A DNA stretch of 41,815 nucleotides from Collinsella sp. (GTDB taxonomy: Bacteria; Actinomycetota; Coriobacteriia; Coriobacteriales; Coriobacteriaceae): the NCBI GenBank assembly GCA_018382125.1, contig JAGZQO010000018.1, positions 1 to 41,815 of the forward strand, written 5' to 3'. Numbering within the stretch: the first letter of the stretch is position 1; the number at the start of each line of letters is the position of its first letter. The notes under the pieces were generated by a model. That model made no database searches. It saw only the letters and a list, made by a program, of their open reading frames with translations, and was not told where the DNA came from. Shown piece after piece: positions 16,570 to 25,657 of the stretch. A program made the position numbers and the translations under genes.

Positions 16570-18567
16570 CTACTGCAGGTCCAGCTGATCCAGGTATTCC
16601 TTGCCGTGCTCGGAGATGTGGCGCTTGCGGCCCGCCTCGTCGTTGCCCAGCAACAGGTTGAACATGGTTTCCATCTTGGTGACGTCCTCGGGCTCCACCT
16701 TGATCAGGCGGCGCGTCTCGGGGTTCATGGTGGTGAGCCACATCATGTCCGGATCGTTCTCACCAAGACCCTTGGAGCGGTTGATGGAACACTTCTGGTC
16801 GCCGATCTCCTTGAGGATGCCGCTCTTCTCGAGCTCGGTGTAGGCAAAGTAGGTCTTCTCTTTGCAGTTGATCTCGTAGAGCGGCGACTCGGCGATATAG
16901 ACGTAGCCCTCGTCGATAAGCGTGGGCACCAGGCGGTAGAGCATGGTGAGCACGAGCGTGCGAATGTGATAACCGTCGACGTCGGCGTCCGTACAGATGA
17001 TGACCTTGTTCCAGTTGAGGTTGTCCAGGTCGAAGGCACCGAGGTTCTTGATGCGCTTGTCTTTGATCTCCACGCCGCAGCCCAGCACGCGCATGAGGTC
17101 CATGATGATGTCGGACTTAAAGATGCGCGGGTAGTCCTCCTTCAGGCAGTTGAGGATCTTGCCGCGGACGGGCATAACACCCTGGAACTCGGCATCGCGC
17201 GAGGTGCGAATGGCGCCTGCTGCCGAGTCGCCCTCTACGATGTAGATCTCGCGGCGGCTCTTGTCCTTGGAGCGGCAATCGATGAACTTTTGCACGCGGT
17301 TGGCCATGTCGGTCTTTTGCTGCAGGTTGGTCTTGATGCTCTGGCGGGTCTTCTCGGCATTCTCGCGCGAGCGCTTGTTGATGAGCACCTGCTCCATGAT
17401 CTTATTGGCGGCGTCCTTGTTCTCGATCAGATAGGTCGAGAGGCGCTCCTTAAAGAATGCCGTCATGGCCTGCTGGATAAAGCGGTTATTGATGGCCTTC
17501 TTGGTCTGGTTCTCGTAGGACGTCTGGGTGGAGAAGCAGTTGGTTACCAGCACCAGGCAGTCCTGGACGTCTTGCCACTTAATGCCGCTCTCATTTTTGT
17601 TGTACTTGCCTTGGTTCTTAATGTAGGCATCGATGGCGCTGGTCAGAGCGCTGCGGGCAGCCTTTTCGGGTGAGCCGCCGTTCTCGAGCCACGATGAGTT
17701 GTGGTAGTACTCCTGCATCATGAAGGTGCGCGAGAAGCACATGCATGCGGTGATCTTTACGTTGTAGTCTGGCAGGTCCTCGCGGTCGCGACCGCGGCGG
17801 TCGGCCTCGATAAAGAAGGGCTCGGTGAGGTAGTCGGCGCCGACCTTCTCGAGCACGTAGTCCTCAATGCCCTTGGGATAGCAAAAGTCCTCTTCGGAAA
17901 ACTCGCCATCGTCGCCCTCGATGCGCAGGCGGAAGGTAACGTTGGCGTTGACCACGGCCTGGCGGCGCATGGTCTCGCGATACCAATCGTGGGGGATGCT
18001 GATGGAGGTGAAGACCTCAAGATCGGGGCGCCACTTGATGGTGGTGCCGGTGCGGTCCTCGTCGCTGGGCTCAATCTCGAGCGCCTTCTTTTTGGCGCCG
18101 ACGACCTTGCCCTTCTTAAAGTGTAAGGAGTACTTGTTACCGTCACGCCAGACGGTGACGTCCATGTACTCGGAGGCGTACTGGGTCGCGCAGGAGCCCA
18201 GGCCGTTGGTGCCGAGCGAGAAGTCGTAGTCGCCGCCCTGGTTGTTGTTATACTTGCCGCCGGCGTAGAGCTCGCAAAAGACGAGCTCCCAGTTAAAGCG
18301 CTTTTCGGAAGGGTTCCAGTCGAGCGGGCAGCCACGGCCGTTATCCTCTACCTGAATGGAGCCATCGCGAAAGGCGGTAAGGGTGATAAGTTTGCCGTAG
18401 CCCTGGCGTGCCTCGTCAACGGCGTTGGACAGGATCTCGAAGGCAGCATGCGCGCAGCCATCGAGTCCGTCCGAGCCAAAGATGACGGCGGGGCGCAGAC
18501 GTACGCGTTCCTCGTCCTTGAGCTGGCGGATACTGTCGTTACCATAGTTTGCGGTGTTTTTTGCCAT
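16570..18567 (-). CDS. parE: Type IIA topoisomerase subunit B (ParE type)
   Basis: The protein has 665 residues from ATG. The GHKL ATPase is at the N-terminus: EILSNAVDEARQG, VEDNGRGCPLD, and the ATP lid SLGTNGLGSCATQY. The transducer follows in the middle. The TOPRIM region has EGDSAAGAIRTSRD, VRGKILNCLKEDYPRI and TDADVDGYHIRTLVL, and the tail has NRSKGLGENDPDMMWLTTM. It supplies ATP turnover and part of the cleavage site for the A subunit directly downstream. The ribosome site is weak (GAGAGAGCGAGT). An SOS-type box lies about 100 bases upstream of the start. ParE rather than GyrB is chosen because the partner lacks a GyrA box. Confidence 0.92.
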   Translation of the reverse strand: MAKNTANYGNDSIRQLKDEERVRLRPAVIFGSDGLDGCAHAAFEILSNAVDEARQGYGKLITLTAFRDGSIQVEDNGRGCPLDWNPSEKRFNWELVFCELYAGGKYNNNQGGDYDFSLGTNGLGSCATQYASEYMDVTVWRDGNKYSLHFKKGKVVGAKKKALEIEPSDEDRTGTTIKWRPDLEVFTSISIPHDWYRETMRRQAVVNANVTFRLRIEGDDGEFSEEDFCYPKGIEDYVLEKVGADYLTEPFFIEADRRGRDREDLPDYNVKITACMCFSRTFMMQEYYHNSSWLENGGSPEKAARSALTSAIDAYIKNQGKYNKNESGIKWQDVQDCLVLVTNCFSTQTSYENQTKKAINNRFIQQAMTAFFKERLSTYLIENKDAANKIMEQVLINKRSRENAEKTRQSIKTNLQQKTDMANRVQKFIDCRSKDKSRREIYIVEGDSAAGAIRTSRDAEFQGVMPVRGKILNCLKEDYPRIFKSDIIMDLMRVLGCGVEIKDKRIKNLGAFDLDNLNWNKVIICTDADVDGYHIRTLVLTMLYRLVPTLIDEGYVYIAESPLYEINCKEKTYFAYTELEKSGILKEIGDQKCSINRSKGLGENDPDMMWLTTMNPETRRLIKVEPEDVTKMETMFNLLLGNDEAGRKRHISEHGKEYLDQLDLQ

Positions 18568-18665
18568 ACTCGCTCTCTCGGTGCTCCTTTGCTGCGTTTA
18601 AGTCATATAGATAGTCAAGGTAGCATAGCCCAGCCCTTGGGCGATTCCACCCAACACGAAATCCA

Positions 18666-18681
18666 TCGAACAATCGTTCGA
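18666..18681. promoter_or_regulatory. SOS (LexA) box between parE and lipoprotein gene
   Basis: TCGAAC-AATC-GTTCGA is a perfect palindrome matching the Gram-positive/actinobacterial SOS consensus CGAAC-N4-GTTCG. It lies 99 bases upstream of parE (minus strand) and about 255 bases upstream of the lipoprotein start. A minus-strand TATGCT -10 candidate lies near 18626. The 18568-18935 intergenic stretch otherwise holds no gene I can support. Confidence 0.55.
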
Positions 18682-18935
18682 ATTAACGGGTAAAACGTGT
18701 CGTGCGGATTGTTGTTCCGAATCGAACATTGGGACAAGCGTCTCGTTTTATGGGCCACGGGCGTGCGTGTGCGAGTCCCTTTGGCCCATAAGGAACGCTG
18801 GCGGGTCGTTATTTGGGCCGTGGGTCACTTCGCCGGCGTCGTGTTTCGTCATACGCTCATAGTGGAAGCCGATGCCACGGGGTCGACTTGGGACTCGGGC
18901 AACGGATGAGCTGCAAGCCGAAAGGAGCGGTGAGG

Positions 18936-19952
18936 ATGATGAAGCCCATGACGAAGAAGCTGCTGTTAGGAATTCCCACCGTGACGCTTTCGGCCGTGCT
19001 GGCATGTACGGTGGCCGGCTGCGGCGGTAATGCGCCGAGTGGCTCGGGCGGGAGCGCACCTGTGCAGGAGAAGGCCGAGAAGCCCAAGGCCTATGAGTCG
19101 CAGACGGTCGAGGTGGCAGGCATTACCTATGAGTCGGTGGCTCACGGTACGTTCTATCGCGGTGATGCCAAGAAGCAGGACGGCTTTTACCTGCACATCA
19201 AGATTACCAACAACAACACAAAGAACAGGACGTTCAGTTCCTTTAACGTGCATGCTGCCCGGGGCGATCTTGAGGCAGGCGACCCGTTGTTTACTTCCGG
19301 CAAGGCGGCCGTGCTCGACTACGTTGCAAGCGAGGCTCCCGATGAGCTTCACGAGGGCATCGATCTTTCCAAGAGGCCAGATATCGGCCCGGGCGAGACC
19401 GTTGAGGACGTGTATTTCTGGGCCCCCAAGACGGCGTACTACGGGCCCATCACTGTCGAGTTCGTAGACGCTTACGCCCCCGCCAAGAATCATGAGGCCA
19501 TGCACTTTGACACCACGGGATGCGAGACCAAGGAGTTCAAGGCGGCCGGCGGCGTGGCCGATTCTGGTGACGCGGCCAATATGACCGGCATCGCTTGCGC
19601 ATCGTACAGTATCGAGGCCGCCGATGGGTACACGCTGGATTCGTCCAACGAAGAGCACGAAAAGGCAAACTTCTTCCACGACGAGACTGGAGGACGCCTG
19701 AACATCAGCATCTTCCCGCGCTCGCCGGAGGAGGAAGTTGCAAGCCTGGAGCAGATCTATGAAGGCAAGGAAACGACAACCGACCAGGTCGAGTACAACG
19801 GCATAACGTGGCTGCGCTTTACCGGTCCCGACAACGGCCATACGCTATTTGCGACGGCTCCCGCGACGGGCGAGACCGTCCGCGTGTCGATTGGCTGGAA
19901 GATCGACTGGGATGCCGCCGTGCCCATGATGGAGGCACTGAAGCTCAAGTAA
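18936..19952 (+). CDS. Hypothetical lipoprotein
   Basis: The protein has 338 residues. The start at 18936 has AAGGAG eight bases upstream; longer frames begin inside the spacer. The signal peptide is MTKKLLLGIPTVTLSAVLAC followed by lipobox VAGC, so the mature protein is lipid-anchored outside the membrane. A Gly/Ser linker follows. Residues about 50-200 resemble a DUF4352-like immunoglobulin fold with YLHIKITNNNTKNRTF and GPGETVEDVYFWAP, used in extracellular lipoproteins of unknown role. The C-terminal part (TLDSSNEEHEKANFFHDETG, then WLRFTGPDNGHTLFATAP) is a second strand-rich domain. It stands alone and ends at a terminator. Confidence 0.85.
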   Translation: MMKPMTKKLLLGIPTVTLSAVLACTVAGCGGNAPSGSGGSAPVQEKAEKPKAYESQTVEVAGITYESVAHGTFYRGDAKKQDGFYLHIKITNNNTKNRTFSSFNVHAARGDLEAGDPLFTSGKAAVLDYVASEAPDELHEGIDLSKRPDIGPGETVEDVYFWAPKTAYYGPITVEFVDAYAPAKNHEAMHFDTTGCETKEFKAAGGVADSGDAANMTGIACASYSIEAADGYTLDSSNEEHEKANFFHDETGGRLNISIFPRSPEEEVASLEQIYEGKETTTDQVEYNGITWLRFTGPDNGHTLFATAPATGETVRVSIGWKIDWDAAVPMMEALKLK

Positions 19953-19980
19953 CGCCGCGATTCTTACGTCAGGCGACTCA

Positions 19981-20015
19981 GGGCTGGCTCCGAGTTATCG
20001 GGGCCAGCCCCTTTT
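19981..20015 (+). terminator. Intrinsic terminator after lipoprotein gene
   Basis: GGGCTGGC (19981-19988) pairs with GCCAGCCC (20003-20010) and CTTTTGG follows. It lies 28 bases after the lipoprotein stop, between two convergent genes. Confidence 0.75.
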
Positions 20016-20062
20016 GGTGTTCGATGAGCCGAGTCGGCGTCTCACACAAAAGTAACTAGGAG

Positions 20063-23000
20063 CTAGCGAGGCCTATCCGAATTGACCTCATTGGCGGTGT
20101 CTTTTTCGAGCGCCGTGCGGCGGACGCTGTAGGCGACAAGGCCGGCACCAGCTGCGGCGAGTGCTGCTGCGGCTGCGGTTAGGGGGACGTTGCTGTCGCC
20201 CGTGCCGGCGAGCGCGCCCGCTTTTCTGGAGCGCTTGTTATTGCCGTGATCCTTGCCGCTGCCAGAGCCACTGCCGCCACCGGAGCTGCTTCCGTCGGAA
20301 CCACCTCCACTCGAGCCACCATCGTCGTCTACCGTCATTGGGGCGTCGTAAAGTCCTGTCGTATCCGCGCTGTCGCATACGCCGACCTGAACTTCTGAGC
20401 GTTCGCATGCCGCGTCGGGCACATGAAGCTCGTGCAGAACGGCACTCAGCGCCGAGTTTGCGCCCGGTCGGATCTCCTCGAGCGTTACGGGATCGAGTGC
20501 CACCAGATTACGCGCCTTCGCATACAGCGTGACGCGTTTGCCCACTTCGTCGCTCCAGCTCTCGGGGATGGCGAAGCTCATGCGGAACTGTGCCGTGCAA
20601 CCCGGTGCCAGCACGGCGTTGCCGTTGTCGGCTACCAGCGGGTGCGTTGCAAAACGTGCGCCCAGCGTCTCGAGCGCGTACTTTACGTGTGCCATGTCGT
20701 TGGCCGAAGCGTCTTCGGCAAGCTCTGGATCGTAGATCGAAGCCATGCGTGCGTTCGCTCCGAATCCGATGGATGCGCTGGAGAACGGCTGGCTGGAACC
20801 CTCTCGGTACAGATCGATCGTGCCGGCGGTCAGCAAGGTGTTGCCGTCGTTTCGCACCGTGACCATAAAGGATTCACCTGCTGCTCCGGGCACCACCGCG
20901 CCCGAGGTAGCGACCGCGCCCGTTGGAGTGGCACACGCCACCAAGGGCACTTCGATGCCGTGCAGCTCTGCCTCGCTCTTCTCCGCGCTCACAATGTGCG
21001 TGGCGAGCGCGGAGAGCATGCCTCCCGACGTCAAAAATGTCGTTATCTGATCGACGGGATGGTCCAGCTCGCACATCACAAACGGCTCCGTGAACAGATC
21101 GCCCGCCAAGGTGCTGGCGAAGATGCGGAAGTGCTTGCCCATCACTGCAACCGGGTTGCCTTCTTCGTCGTAGGTTTGTCCCACCTTGCCATCGGTGTTC
21201 TCTACATAGAGCACGCACCTGCCGTTGTTGCTTACGCTAAACGATGCCGGGCCACAGCCTGCGGCCCCCACGGGCTCCGACGCAAATGCCGCCGCGCCTC
21301 GCGTCCAAGTAATATGCTGCAGTTGCTCGTTGACGGTAGCCAAAAAGCCCGAATGTTGCGGCCACGGCACCGCATGGGGCACCGTGGCGTCTGGTGACAT
21401 AACGCCCCAGCCTGCAATGGACTGGCCGATCACGGCGTACGATGCGCAGCCGCAACCGTCTGCAGTCTCGTACGCAACGGGCACCACCATTTTGCCGTTG
21501 ATATTCTCGGGCGAGCCCAGCTCGATGCTCGACGGTGCCTGCGGAAAGCGGAGGACCTGACGGAACGTCAGGCTGTCGCCCGAAACGTCCGACCACAGGG
21601 TAAAGCACTCCAGCGCAACCTCAGCCTCGCTGCCGAGCGCCTTTTCCGCGGTGGTTCCGCGGCGGTGGAGGTAGGCACCCGACAGGCGCCCGTCGACCAG
21701 CGTCTTGCCCACCGTGATACGCGGGCACTGCAGGCAATGGTAGCCATCCTCCTGAAGGCGGCCGCGCGAGATGCTGCGCCACGACGTGTGCGATATCACG
21801 CGAACTCCGTCGTTGCTTATGCGCAGGCGCACAACGGACAGTATGCCGGATGTGCTCGCCGTATCGAAAAGGGTGTTGTCACCGGCGGGGCGCTCGCCCG
21901 AGACCAGCAGCACGTAGGCGTCCTGGTTTCCCCTCCCGTCTGTATATTCCACCACGTCGAAGTCGTAATCGAATATGCCGGTGCGCTCCACGTCGCCCTC
22001 GCCAAACCCAAGGGGGAAGTCCACGGGCGTGGGAGCGGACCACGTGCCGTTCGTCTTTGTATGCACCACCAGGCGCGAACGACCATTCTCGCCGTAGCGC
22101 ACCGAGGCGATACGGAATAGGCACTCCACGTCGGCAATCATCGTTAGCTTCATGTGGGCTTCGCTGAGCACGCCGGAAAACGGCACGTTGTCGCTCGAGG
22201 GTTTTATGCCGCCACGCTCGTCCTCCGACACGCCGGCAGAATTGGCGTTGGGGTCCGCAGCAGCGTTCGTTGCCTGACCGATGTAGGTGTACTCGTACAT
22301 CGGCGCGGCGTTTTCGTCGTTCCCTATCAGTGCATGGACGAAATGCTCGATCTGTCCCGTGTCGTCGCTTTCTGCATCCGCCTCGAGCTCAATGCACGTG
22401 ACCGCTTGATCCCAATCGCGCACGACAGGCGCGGCGTTTACGGCAGTGGCCTTAACCTCGGCGCGTGCGAGCAGCTCGGCGTTGGTGACGATGGTGGCCG
22501 ATGCGATAAATTGCGGCACGCCGCCCGCCTCGATGTTGCCGGGCGTGCCGAAGCGGGCATCCAGCGTGTAAGGCGTATCTCCACCCAATGCGAGCTCAGA
22601 GCGCTGGAGCACATACTGGTTGCCATTGTTCACCGACATATTCCACGAATCGAGGAGTGTGGGCCACGACCCCGACCAAGCCTTGGTGGTCCACTTGAAC
22701 ATTACGAACTGGAGTATCACATCGACATCGACGTCTGCACCTACGCGCAGTCGCGGAAGCTGGTGTCCATCTGCCTTCTCATACCCAATGAACAGCGTGA
22801 GGGATGCGGCGCCGCGCACGGCAGACGAAGCGACGCCTGCAACGCCGGCGCCAAAGGTGACGGCAAGCCCGATCTGGATGGTGAACGAGCCCGAGGTGTT
22901 TGAATAGTCGAGCGAAATGTTTTTAAAAAACGCCGCGCCGCTGCCGTGCGTGTGGGCGCCCACGGCGAGCGCCAGTTTTGCCAGCACCCAGGGGTTGACG

Positions 23001-24430
23001 TTTAGGAAAAACGGCACCGGTCCCAAGGTGAACTGTTCGGTCCAGTTGAGGTCGGTTCTTACCTGGAAGAGGGCCTTAATATTGCCGTATGCGGGGTCGT
23101 TGTTGTTACCCCAGGTTTTGCCCACCCAATCGTAGGCGAGCGAGCCGTACAGCTGTGTGGCGATATCCATCGTGAACAGCAGCGTGCAATGGTGGCGAAG
23201 CAGCTTGGTGTTCCTTGGATCGGTGCCCGAACCGGCACTCATACTCTTGTACTGATTCCACTTCCCCTCCATTTCGTCGAGGTAGCGGTTTGCCTGCTTG
23301 GCGCCCGACTCGCGCGGCGATTTCTTCCAGTATTCCGGATCAGGGTTGCCCGAATCGTTCATATAGCTGGCTGGTTTGTATCCTCCGCCAAACAGCACGT
23401 ATCCAGCAAACGAGAAATCGAACAGAATGGGAAATGTGGGCATCCAACACGTGAACTTATTGCCGCCGATACCGGGAAACGCCGCGGGGAAATCAAACGG
23501 AGTGATCTCTTGGTCCATGGTGGTGGGAACGATGGTGGTCGAGCCCGATTCCGCCTTTGCGGCCGGCGCGGTGACAACGGCCATGGGGGAGGAGAGCGTG
23601 TAGGTTTTGCCCTGATAGTCGAGGACAAAGCGCAGCTTGCACCCTTCTTCCAGAAGGCCCGAAGCTGCATCGAGGAACGTGTCTTCGAGCGTGAACATCG
23701 CCAGATTATCCGCGCCCGATGCGCTGGCCTTGACTTGGCCAATCTGCGTGACGGTTTCGGGTGAGCTGCTCGTGGCGGGCATTACCTTGTTGATGTGCAG
23801 CGTTGCCTGCCCGCCCTGCGGCAGATGGGCCTGCACGGTAAAAGCGTGCGTGTCGGACTGATCGTTTGCTGCTTCGTCCGCTGGCATTGCCATAAACGTG
23901 GCGTCGGCGTACTGGATGTCCCATTCGTCGAATGTAAGCTGGCGAAAGTACGGCTCGCCATCGGAGAGCGGACGTGTTGGCGCGGTTATGGCGGTGCCGC
24001 CCTGGATACGCGCAAGGGGAATCTCGACATCACGGTAGCCTGCCATGCTAATGGAGATGCCGCCGTTAAAGTCGTACGCGTCGAGAAGCGTTGTCTCGTC
24101 CACGTAGCCTTCCGAAAGCGGCGCGACCTCAAAGATGGCCGTGCCTTCGTCATCGGTCGTGGCGGTGAGCTGCTTGCCTGCGGCATAGCGCGATGTGAGC
24201 GTGACCTGGGCACCCGTGATGGGCGTATTCTTGTTGGCGACGTCGACTACGACCACACCAAACATGGTGCGCGAGAGCACCAAGACCTTGAAGGGATCAT
24301 CTTCATCGGCGTATGCCTCGGTGGGGGCGAACGGCAGTATGAAGGCGTTTGCGCTTCCCGGCACGCGCAGCAACATAATGCTCGCCAGCGAGGACGCTCC
24401 GGCAACAAGTAACGAACGGCGATCAAGCAT
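20063..24430 (-). CDS. Large cell-wall-anchored surface protein (LAXTG type)
   Basis: The protein has 1455 residues from ATG 24430, chosen because GGGAG lies six bases upstream and a signal peptide follows at once (MLDRRSLLVAGASSLASIML, cleavage near SANA). The RR pair followed by a hydrophobic stretch could allow Tat export. Residues about 60-130 resemble a carboxypeptidase-regulatory-like fold (TPITGAQVTLTSRYAAG, TTDDEGTAIFEVAPL). The long middle has no named domain I can place; it is rich in beta-strands and acidic. The end is a Gly/Ser linker, LAGTG at about 1407-1411, a hydrophobic helix and a tail unusually long for a sorting signal, ERTALEKD-like and polar. LAXTG is the class E sortase signal of actinobacteria. 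The LuxR-type gene is directly upstream on the same strand. Confidence 0.85.
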   Translation of the reverse strand: MLDRRSLLVAGASSLASIMLLRVPGSANAFILPFAPTEAYADEDDPFKVLVLSRTMFGVVVVDVANKNTPITGAQVTLTSRYAAGKQLTATTDDEGTAIFEVAPLSEGYVDETTLLDAYDFNGGISISMAGYRDVEIPLARIQGGTAITAPTRPLSDGEPYFRQLTFDEWDIQYADATFMAMPADEAANDQSDTHAFTVQAHLPQGGQATLHINKVMPATSSSPETVTQIGQVKASASGADNLAMFTLEDTFLDAASGLLEEGCKLRFVLDYQGKTYTLSSPMAVVTAPAAKAESGSTTIVPTTMDQEITPFDFPAAFPGIGGNKFTCWMPTFPILFDFSFAGYVLFGGGYKPASYMNDSGNPDPEYWKKSPRESGAKQANRYLDEMEGKWNQYKSMSAGSGTDPRNTKLLRHHCTLLFTMDIATQLYGSLAYDWVGKTWGNNNDPAYGNIKALFQVRTDLNWTEQFTLGPVPFFLNVNPWVLAKLALAVGAHTHGSGAAFFKNISLDYSNTSGSFTIQIGLAVTFGAGVAGVASSAVRGAASLTLFIGYEKADGHQLPRLRVGADVDVDVILQFVMFKWTTKAWSGSWPTLLDSWNMSVNNGNQYVLQRSELALGGDTPYTLDARFGTPGNIEAGGVPQFIASATIVTNAELLARAEVKATAVNAAPVVRDWDQAVTCIELEADAESDDTGQIEHFVHALIGNDENAAPMYEYTYIGQATNAAADPNANSAGVSEDERGGIKPSSDNVPFSGVLSEAHMKLTMIADVECLFRIASVRYGENGRSRLVVHTKTNGTWSAPTPVDFPLGFGEGDVERTGIFDYDFDVVEYTDGRGNQDAYVLLVSGERPAGDNTLFDTASTSGILSVVRLRISNDGVRVISHTSWRSISRGRLQEDGYHCLQCPRITVGKTLVDGRLSGAYLHRRGTTAEKALGSEAEVALECFTLWSDVSGDSLTFRQVLRFPQAPSSIELGSPENINGKMVVPVAYETADGCGCASYAVIGQSIAGWGVMSPDATVPHAVPWPQHSGFLATVNEQLQHITWTRGAAAFASEPVGAAGCGPASFSVSNNGRCVLYVENTDGKVGQTYDEEGNPVAVMGKHFRIFASTLAGDLFTEPFVMCELDHPVDQITTFLTSGGMLSALATHIVSAEKSEAELHGIEVPLVACATPTGAVATSGAVVPGAAGESFMVTVRNDGNTLLTAGTIDLYREGSSQPFSSASIGFGANARMASIYDPELAEDASANDMAHVKYALETLGARFATHPLVADNGNAVLAPGCTAQFRMSFAIPESWSDEVGKRVTLYAKARNLVALDPVTLEEIRPGANSALSAVLHELHVPDAACERSEVQVGVCDSADTTGLYDAPMTVDDDGGSSGGGSDGSSSGGGSGSGSGKDHGNNKRSRKAGALAGTGDSNVPLTAAAAALAAAGAGLVAYSVRRTALEKDTANEVNSDRPR

Positions 24431-24585
24431 CTTTGGCTCCCATCCCGCAGGTATCGGTGGAAATAATCCAATTTTGCGAGAAGGCGCCACGTGGCGGTAG
24501 TGCCGTTCAAGGGTCAAAATGTCCAAATTAATCGAGCGAAGCGCCGGGTTCCGGAACGCGTTCGATGCGCTTGGCGGCCCGGTCG

Positions 24586-25590
24586 CTAACGCAACATATG
24601 CGCGACCAGCTCGGCGCGTGTACCGATGCCTAGCTTGGCATACACTCCTGATAGGCGGTTTTTGACGGTGCCCGGCGACACGCCCATATGACGAGCGATT
24701 TCGGCGTTGGTCCACCCACGACAGGCGAGCATGGCCATGGTGAATTCCGTGGTCGTTAGATCGTCGGCCACGTCCTCGCCCGAATCGGGGTTGTGGATGC
24801 GCCGCCAGCCGTAGCTGAATCGATACGTAATCTCGATGATGCGTGCGAAATCGTCAGGGTATTGCGTTTTTAGACACGCCTCGATAAGCCCCTGCAAAAG
24901 GCCGTGGTGCTCGCCGATGAGTTCGATAAGGCCGTCGGGACGCGCAACGTCCCAGGCGGCTCCGAAGTGTGCCTTTGCGGCGTCGATGTCCTTGAGGCTC
25001 ATGCAGGCCATGGAAGCCGACAGGTGCAGGAACAGCTCCGAGATGGGATAACTTCCCTGTTTCATGATCAGGGCGTTTTCCGCCATGCCCAGACTGCGGC
25101 CATATTCGCCGCGCAGGTACAGGGCATGCGCCATCACGTAGCTGGCGAACAGGCGCAGGCCTTCGGGCAGATGCGCCGCAAGCGGATAAAACTCTTCGGC
25201 GGAATGCGGGGAAGGCAAGTGCAGCAGGACGCTCGCGGCGGAGGCGAATAGGATATGCGTGGCGTGGACGGCAGGCGATTCCTCATCAGGTGGCGTATCG
25301 AGGATGCCAGCAAGGCACCGGCGGGCGTCGGGGATACGGTTGAGCGACAGGCTGGCATATCCGCAGATAAAGCATGCGGAATAGCGCAGTGCGGGATCGG
25401 TGGCGTCAAGATAGGGGCGCGCCGTCTTGGCAGCGAGGGCGGCCTGTCCGCGAAAGTACAGAGCTTCTGCCGTGGCAATGGCGCGCGAATCGGGGTCGGA
25501 AATGCCTGCAACCGCAGCGTCAATCTGCCCCGGCACAAAGGCGGTGCACATCAACGGCATGGGAACGCGTGGGTAGCCATCGCAGTCCAT
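24586..25590 (-). CDS. LuxR-type transcriptional regulator with helical repeats
   Basis: The protein has 334 residues from ATG 25590, with GGGAG seven bases upstream; the earlier ATG at 25597 and the in-frame start at 25617 fit the ribosome site less well. Residues about 25-250 are helix pairs resembling TPR repeats (TAEALYFRGQAALAAKTARP, YSACFICGYASLSLNR, YVMAHALYLRGEYGRSL). The C-terminus is a LuxR/GerE helix-turn-helix: TEFTMAMLACRGWTNAEIAR, HMGVSPGTVKNRLSGVYAKL. There is no receiver domain. The 155-base gap to the surface-protein gene and shared strand suggest that it controls that gene. Confidence 0.88.
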   Translation of the reverse strand: MDCDGYPRVPMPLMCTAFVPGQIDAAVAGISDPDSRAIATAEALYFRGQAALAAKTARPYLDATDPALRYSACFICGYASLSLNRIPDARRCLAGILDTPPDEESPAVHATHILFASAASVLLHLPSPHSAEEFYPLAAHLPEGLRLFASYVMAHALYLRGEYGRSLGMAENALIMKQGSYPISELFLHLSASMACMSLKDIDAAKAHFGAAWDVARPDGLIELIGEHHGLLQGLIEACLKTQYPDDFARIIEITYRFSYGWRRIHNPDSGEDVADDLTTTEFTMAMLACRGWTNAEIARHMGVSPGTVKNRLSGVYAKLGIGTRAELVAHMLR

Positions 25591-25657
25591 CTTCCATCTC
25601 CCATCAGGTGGCAACAATGCAGCAATTGTACTCCTGTTGCTCGGGGCCCCTTTCGTT

